A DNA stretch of 11,633 nt from Bacteroidota bacterium (GTDB lineage Bacteria; Bacteroidota; Ignavibacteria; UBA10030; SZUA-254), in NCBI GenBank assembly GCA_004322375.1, contig SCUC01000293.1, positions 1 through 11,633 of the forward strand. The letters run 5' to 3'. The notes below the pieces were generated by a model, which worked only from the letters and a program-made list of their open reading frames with translations, was not told the DNA's origin and did not search any database. The translations under genes were made by a program, and so were the position numbers. Shown here piece by piece: positions 7,589 through 11,633 of this stretch. Each line of letters opens with the position of its first letter. Position 1 is the stretch's first letter.

Positions 7589-7604
7589 ATCTCACATCTC
7601 ATAT
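7584..7604 (-). repeat. Three tandem 7-bp units across the DUF4175 start
   Basis: On the coding (minus) strand the unit ATRTGAG is repeated three times without gaps. The start codon of the DUF4175 gene (7588-7586) lies inside the last unit, and the other units occupy the place where a ribosome binding site would be. The purine-rich GAG in each unit may serve as a weak Shine-Dalgarno. An ATG at 7597 is in frame but is followed at once by TGA, so it cannot serve as the start. Confidence 0.75.
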
Positions 7605-7610
7605 CGTTTA

Positions 7611-8279
7611 CTAGTGCGTCAATGCCCAGACGACAATGTTCGTTCCGAAACGGAGCGCTTCTTCCCGTTTTTCGGGAGAATCGCCGTGAACTTCGGGCGG
7701 GTTCCAGCCGTCGCTCGGATTGGATTCAAAGGTGTAATACAGCACTAATCTTCCGTCATAAAAAAGCCCGAATCCCTGCGGGGGGTTGCTGTCATGCTCG
7801 TGCGTTTTTGGAGGACCTTTGGAAAAATCGTACTGGCAATGATAGAGACCGAATGAATAGGGAAGCTCGACCAGGTCCTGTTCAGGAAATACTTTATTAA
7901 GCTCGCGGCGCAAGGCTTTATCCATCCCGTAATCGTCGTCAACGTAGATGAAGCCGCCCCGCTCTAAGTATGAGCGGATACGCTGCGCTTCAATATCGGA
8001 GAACGTTACGTTCCCGTGTCCGGTCATAAAGATAAAGGGATAGGTGAAAAACTTGTCGCTGGTGATTTCGACGAACTCGTATTTCGGGTCAACGTCAATC
8101 GGGGTATTGTCGCGTATAAATTTTAACAGCTCGACTTCCTGAAGCGGGTCGTTATACCAATCGCCTCCTCCGCTGAACTTCAATCGTGCAATTTTGAAGG
8201 AGCTGTTGACTGCCTGGGGGAATGCTTCCGCGGCTAATAACAGGATAAATAGAGTAAGAATGAACGTTTTCAACTTCAT
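7611..8279 (-). CDS. DUF4159 family exported protein
   Basis: This 222-residue protein matches the DUF4159 family, which has a glutamine-amidotransferase-like (ThuA-like) fold. An N-terminal signal peptide is evident: MKLKTFILTLFILLLAAEAF, with likely cleavage near residue 23. The mature part contains RLKFSGGGDWYND (32-44), FIFMTGHGNVTFSD (82-95), RSYLERGGFIYVDDDYG (102-118), LVELPYSFGLYHC (136-148) and SNPSDGWNPPEVHGDSPEKR (186-205), leading to a C-terminal FGTNIVVWAL strand. In related folds such a domain binds small ligands, but I see no nucleophile-His-Glu triad that would make it a working amidotransferase. It precedes the DUF4175 gene by 22 bases and is most likely its operon partner, acting in the periplasm. 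ATG 8279 places the signal peptide correctly; no Shine-Dalgarno is seen. Confidence 0.9.
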   Translation of the reverse strand: MKLKTFILTLFILLLAAEAFPQAVNSSFKIARLKFSGGGDWYNDPLQEVELLKFIRDNTPIDVDPKYEFVEITSDKFFTYPFIFMTGHGNVTFSDIEAQRIRSYLERGGFIYVDDDYGMDKALRRELNKVFPEQDLVELPYSFGLYHCQYDFSKGPPKTHEHDSNPPQGFGLFYDGRLVLYYTFESNPSDGWNPPEVHGDSPEKREEALRFGTNIVVWALTH

Positions 8280-8300
8280 GACAATAGTAAGGTATGAATT

Positions 8301-8411
8301 AACAAACGAAGAAACAAACGATTTAGTTTCCGGTTTTCAGTCTCCTGTTTCCGGTTTCCTGTTTTCTGTTGTATGCGCGCGCTTTATTTTCCAATTCCGC
8401 GCGCTTTATTT
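8301..8411. repeat. Three different short direct repeats in the host/phage gap
   Basis: The 8280-8494 gap has no gene. It holds aacaaacga at 8301-8309 and 8313-8321 (period 12), gtttccggttt at 8326-8336 and 8347-8357 (period 21), and gcgcgctttattt at 8377-8389 and 8399-8411 (period 22). Further right, at about 8430-8450, ctgcca recurs. The gap lies between the DUF4159 start and the end of the tail-gene cluster. An attachment site could be here, but with only one side of the phage region visible this cannot be shown. Confidence 0.65.
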
Positions 8412-8494
8412 GATAATTGGACACTCTTCTGCCACCTCCTAACTGCCAATTTGTCAGTTCTAAAACAGCCCATTAAAGCGGGTTTAAACCTACC

Positions 8495-8893
8495 TCAAAA
8501 CACCTTTACGGACTCAAACTCATACCCGTTATCCCGGTCATACGGCACGCTGACTTCTATCTCCTCGTCAAGCGGTTCGCACTTACATAAGTTGCCGGAG
8601 TTTCCCGTATCCAGAAACGTACCATAAACTATCCACCGATGCTTCGCCGTGAGAAAGCTGTACAACCATGTGCGCTCCGTTGATGATGCCAATATGCCCG
8701 CCCCAAAATGTATGAGTATCCTTAGCTTCCTACCCAACAAATCTATTTTGAAGTGATGGTTACCCAGCGTTGCCGATTCACCCTCGCGCTTAGCCTTCAT
8801 ATCATTAGCGTAAGCTACGCTATAGGTCTTGCGCTGCGCTCCTACGGCAGGGATAGAGTCGGTTGAATTGTATGCAAGCTCTACGCTAAACAT
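8495..8893 (-). CDS. Small tail-associated protein, function unknown
   Basis: The product has 132 residues and is not a family I recognise. It is soluble, of mixed beta character, without signal peptide or membrane segment. Notable stretches are AVGAQRKTYSVAYANDMKAK near the N-terminus, ERTWLYSFLTAKHRWIVYG in the middle and EPLDEEIEVSVPYDRDNGYE near the end. The start codon shares one base with the previous stop (TAATG), so it is translationally coupled to the baseplate-like gene, and a Shine-Dalgarno-like AGAGGG lies at 8909-8904. The context suggests a structural or assembly protein of the tail tip. It is the last gene of the cluster before a host-type operon. Confidence 0.7.
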   Translation of the reverse strand: MFSVELAYNSTDSIPAVGAQRKTYSVAYANDMKAKREGESATLGNHHFKIDLLGRKLRILIHFGAGILASSTERTWLYSFLTAKHRWIVYGTFLDTGNSGNLCKCEPLDEEIEVSVPYDRDNGYEFESVKVF

Positions 8894-10416
8894 TATTCTT
8901 CTACCCTCTTGAGCTTCGTTTCATTCTTCATGTAGTTACACTGTAGCCTTCGGATGCCATATTTCTTTAGCGAGCCAAAACGATTGTTACTCTCGATGTA
9001 AAATCCAAGAAGCAAATATCCGGTTGATGGCGTACCCGTTCCATTTAAATAACCAACCACACTCTTGTACGTCTCAGACTTTACTTCTTTTTCGTACCTA
9101 AACAAATCCATATACAATTTTGTAACGGCTCGTTCGGGTTGAGATACACCGCGCTGTTCGCCTCCCTGCCAGCTCCCAGTTGTGTCCTGATAATTGACTC
9201 GGTCAATTTCATAAATTGCAGTGTTGTAATAGATAAGGAGACGGAAGTTCCCCGACTCAAGCGCAAAGATATTGTATGCTGTAAATTTTTTCCTGAGAGT
9301 CCTATGAAGCGGGGTCCATGGCGTGGGGGCGTCCTGAGCATCAACCGGGTACGTAACCACAAACTCGTTATAGATATTTTTCCAATCGAAAGTAGTCTCA
9401 CTCTCTATGTTATCAGCGATGGTAATTTTGTAGGGATGCCCGTTGCGATGTTGTAATACAAGCGTCCCATGTTCGTTACCAAGTTGATGGTCGGCAAACA
9501 ACGCGAAGCTATGGCATAGCCCTTTGAGTATGCCGAGCGCTTCATCCTTACCAGCGTACAATCCGTAAAATGATTTATCACTCGCACTATCAAAGAAACC
9601 ATCCGTCTCCGTGTATATTATTGCCAGGTTACCTACATCGTTGTGATAGTTTGTTGCATCCCGGTAAAACCGTAAACGGGAGAGAGATGTACTGCTGTCA
9701 TAAAATCCACCGAGTCTGTATAATGTTTTTATTAAGTCAGCAATTTTAAGGTATTGTACCGAGGCAATAGCAAACCTCAAATCTCTCGAATAAATTTCAG
9801 TGTCATCGGCAACGTTAGCGCTCAATGCCGGGGAAATAGTTAATTCGCGTCCGTCAACCGCAGTTACTGTATATTCAGTTGCATCAACCCCAAAACGTAT
9901 TATCTCTCCCACCGGAATAAACCACCTCGCCCCGAGTGTTGCATTGTAGATAATTTGTGTAGCTCCCGTGCTGTACGCCTGCTGTGTTCTTCCGAGTATC
10001 AACGTTCCCTTAATGTAATCCCGGACATTATCCACCGTAACGTTGCCAAGCTCATCAATCAGGGAATAAGTGGTAAACTCGACCACTCTTCCCTGATTAC
10101 TATATCGCACTGAGAACGGATCAATATTACCATAGAACACATCTCCTGAGTTTAATTTAACCCAAACCCTCGCATCAACTACTGATGATGTCGAGTACAA
10201 AGCCTTTGCTGAAAACTCACCGCCTGTATTCCACGCCTTGAAAGTCGCCTTAGTGACTTGAAGAACGTTTGCATTCTCCTCGATGTTTCTATCCGTCTCA
10301 AGGTTTATTAGAAGAAAATCTAAGTTCTCATCTGTCACATCACGCGAGTAATTTTCGATTATCATCTGAAGCGACCCCGAAGCGACATTGCCGGCAGCGA
10401 AAGTATAAACCGTCAC
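8893..10416 (-). CDS. Putative phage baseplate/tail-hub protein
   Basis: Directly after the tape-measure-like gene lies a beta-rich protein of 507 residues. I choose GTG at 10416: it overlaps the upstream stop as GTGA and follows AGAAGAGG with 5-base spacing. A GTG at 10455 would add 13 residues and a 43-base overlap. Residues about 84-99 (VWVKLNSGDVFYGNID) and 111-124 (VVEFTTYSLIDELG) resemble the early domain of tail-hub proteins that form the ring at the tail tip; this is a judgement by eye. Later stretches such as DEALGILKGLCHSFALFADHQ and TFDWKNIYNEFVVTYP suit the same kind of protein. No lysozyme or protease domain is evident. Position after the tape measure is where distal-tail and hub genes usually lie. 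An unrelated tail protein remains possible. Confidence 0.62.
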   Translation of the reverse strand: MTVYTFAAGNVASGSLQMIIENYSRDVTDENLDFLLINLETDRNIEENANVLQVTKATFKAWNTGGEFSAKALYSTSSVVDARVWVKLNSGDVFYGNIDPFSVRYSNQGRVVEFTTYSLIDELGNVTVDNVRDYIKGTLILGRTQQAYSTGATQIIYNATLGARWFIPVGEIIRFGVDATEYTVTAVDGRELTISPALSANVADDTEIYSRDLRFAIASVQYLKIADLIKTLYRLGGFYDSSTSLSRLRFYRDATNYHNDVGNLAIIYTETDGFFDSASDKSFYGLYAGKDEALGILKGLCHSFALFADHQLGNEHGTLVLQHRNGHPYKITIADNIESETTFDWKNIYNEFVVTYPVDAQDAPTPWTPLHRTLRKKFTAYNIFALESGNFRLLIYYNTAIYEIDRVNYQDTTGSWQGGEQRGVSQPERAVTKLYMDLFRYEKEVKSETYKSVVGYLNGTGTPSTGYLLLGFYIESNNRFGSLKKYGIRRLQCNYMKNETKLKRVEE

Positions 10417-11633
10417 ATAAACCTCTTCTGAAGCTCTAAGCTGGAGTTCTCCCACACTCCATAAAAGTCATCCCCTTTTTGTTCGACAATAACACGACTT
10501 GGCATTTTGTCCAGCGAACGTGTAAGCTGTGTTATTTTCTTCTCAAGGTTTTTTGTCGAAGCCAACCCTCCTCCGCCCGATTCAACCACCTGCCGGGGAA
10601 TGAACTCGCGGTACATGATGTCCCTGAACGTCCGCTCCGGAGCGATAATCTCGTCATGGTAGCCCTCGATAAAGCCAACGTCTCCTTTGCGTAACCGCCC
10701 TCCCTGCTCGAAGCCGAACGCCTCGCGGATGCCGGCAAAGAGAATCATAGAAGCAGCGATGGCGGCGCCAATGGCGATGAGGTTCGCTGGAAAAGGAATT
10801 GCCGCCGCCGATTCTGCTGCTTTTGTCGTTCCTGCTGCCGCGCTTGTCTGCATTGTTGCAATGTTCGCGGCTTGCTTTGTTCCTTCAAGCCCTATTGAAA
10901 TTGCAGCGTTCTCTATTTCCTTCGCTGCAATATTCGTAAGAGCCTGGATTGTTGCATTCTCAATAAATCCTAACGTCTCCGCAACCCACCCGCGTTTAGC
11001 GTCATCCAGTTCCTTCTCGCGTTGCTGCGATTCTAAACTTATCTCACGTATGCGCAGTTCATATTCACGCCTATCTATTTCCCCTTGATTGAGCTGCTTC
11101 TGTAGCTCATCCTTTCTTTTCTCAATGTCAATTTTGTAGAGTTCAAAATTATTTTCCATCTGAGCTACGGAAATTCGCTTAGCCTCGCGGTCGCTCAGAA
11201 GCATTTCACGTGTTGCCTGGATAAAACCATCTGTGACGCCCCGGAGTACGCCTAGTGCGACTTCGTGCGTCTCAATCCATTCCCTGCGCTGCGCCTCCTG
11301 ACTTTGCTTTGCCGCCTCTACGTCCCGCTTCTCCGCCTCGATAAAGTTCACGCTCGATTGCGCCCGTATCTGCTGCCGTATTGCGTTGTACTTATCGGTC
11401 AGCGCGGTCTTTTCTTCCTCGCTCTCCGCGTATGATTTTGCGACCGTCTCCTGCAGGTCAATCTCTTGTATCGCGTAGCGCTCCTCGATGGCAACCCGCT
11501 CCTGCGCGCTCGTCGCTTTTGCAAGCTCGCGTTGTTTCTCCGCTTCGTTTAACGCCTTTGCCGTTTCCGTTTGTATCGTCTCGATGCGCTTCCGGGATTC
11601 CTCCGCCTGACGTTCTTCCTCCTGCTTATGCTG
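10413..11633 (-). CDS. Phage tail tape-measure-like protein, C-terminal part (5' partial)
   Basis: The frame is open from the right edge to the TGA at 10415-10413, 406 residues; the start is beyond the window. The first 210 or so residues are a charged, Glu/Gln/Arg/Ala-rich coiled coil (for example RKRIETIQTETAKALNEAEK). Then come an Ala-rich helix and a hydrophobic segment at about 281-303 (FPANLIAIGAAIAASMILFAGI), a Gly-rich turn FEQGGRLRKGDVGFIEG, and the motif HDEIIAPERTFRDIMYREFIPRQV. A Gly-flanked hydrophobic helix followed by an IAPE-type motif is common at the C-terminus of tape-measure proteins, which set tail length and sit inside the tail tube. A final short coiled coil follows (TKNLEKKITQLTRSLDKMP). 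Overlap with the next gene is 4 bases. A GTG at 11351 is only an internal codon. Confidence 0.72.
   Translation of the reverse strand, partial: QHKQEEERQAEESRKRIETIQTETAKALNEAEKQRELAKATSAQERVAIEERYAIQEIDLQETVAKSYAESEEEKTALTDKYNAIRQQIRAQSSVNFIEAEKRDVEAAKQSQEAQRREWIETHEVALGVLRGVTDGFIQATREMLLSDREAKRISVAQMENNFELYKIDIEKRKDELQKQLNQGEIDRREYELRIREISLESQQREKELDDAKRGWVAETLGFIENATIQALTNIAAKEIENAAISIGLEGTKQAANIATMQTSAAAGTTKAAESAAAIPFPANLIAIGAAIAASMILFAGIREAFGFEQGGRLRKGDVGFIEGYHDEIIAPERTFRDIMYREFIPRQVVESGGGGLASTKNLEKKITQLTRSLDKMPSRVIVEQKGDDFYGVWENSSLELQKRFM
10422..10429 (-). promoter_or_regulatory. Shine-Dalgarno site for the baseplate-like gene
   Basis: AGAAGAGG on the minus strand, 5 bases before GTG 10416. 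It decides between two possible starts and contrasts with the host genes, which mostly show no such site. Confidence 0.6.

Noticed and set aside
8467..8490. Possible intrinsic terminator for the tail operon on the minus strand.
   Set aside because: The stem is only about 4 base pairs including a wobble pair, although a short T-run follows. The palindrome ggtttaaacc (8481-8490) cannot form a normal hairpin loop.
1..11633. tRNA, rRNA, CRISPR array, transposase, integrase.
   Set aside because: I looked for cloverleaf sequences, regularly spaced repeats and recombinase motifs on both strands and saw none.

Overview
The window looks like chromosome of an uncultured member of the Bacteroidota/Chlorobiota/Ignavibacteria side of the tree. 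The evidence is a DUF2851 protein, an adjacent DUF4159-DUF4175 gene pair, and host genes that mostly start without a recognisable Shine-Dalgarno sequence. Phylum is an inference from gene families; no rRNA or tRNA is present to fix it.

Layout, left to right. (1) 2-283: the 3' end of a tetratricopeptide-repeat gene whose repeats are identical at DNA level over 57 bases. (2) 333-987: an AT-rich two-gene cassette with overlapping frames, a minimal nucleotidyltransferase (MNT) followed by a HEPN-like protein, read as a MntA/HepT-type toxin-antitoxin module. (3) 1117-1941: pyrF, orotidine-5'-phosphate decarboxylase of the long (type 2) form. (4) 1942-2517: a 576-base gene-free stretch built from nested inverted repeats around a compact double-hairpin element. 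(5) 2518-4047: a DUF2851 protein. (6) 4042-4138: a 15-bp perfect inverted repeat enclosing a degenerate short-period repeat, between converging genes. (7) 8279-4163, minus strand: DUF4159 (secreted, glutamine-amidotransferase-like fold) followed after 22 bases by DUF4175 (1141 residues, membrane-anchored, very long Gln-rich coiled coil), almost certainly one operon. (8) 8280-8494: a gene-free gap carrying three different short direct repeats. (9) 11633-8495, minus strand: three tightly overlapping genes that read as part of a phage tail module, namely the C-terminal part of a tape-measure-like protein, a baseplate/tail-hub-like protein and a small tail-associated protein.

How the parts relate. 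The DUF4159-DUF4175 pair and the tail module lie on the same strand and follow one another, so phage-type transcription could run into the host operon; I saw no convincing terminator between them. The toxin-antitoxin pair, TPR gene and tail genes are accessory in character, while pyrF, DUF2851 and DUF4159/DUF4175 are host-like. Most of the intergenic gaps contain a degenerate short-period repeat or an inverted repeat, each of a different sequence family, which is the most distinctive non-coding feature. I did not find a clearly new multi-gene system. The best leads are the nested palindromic spacer, the variant MNT/HEPN module, the abrupt end of the tail module against a host operon, and the DUF4159-DUF4175 pair, whose function I cannot assign.
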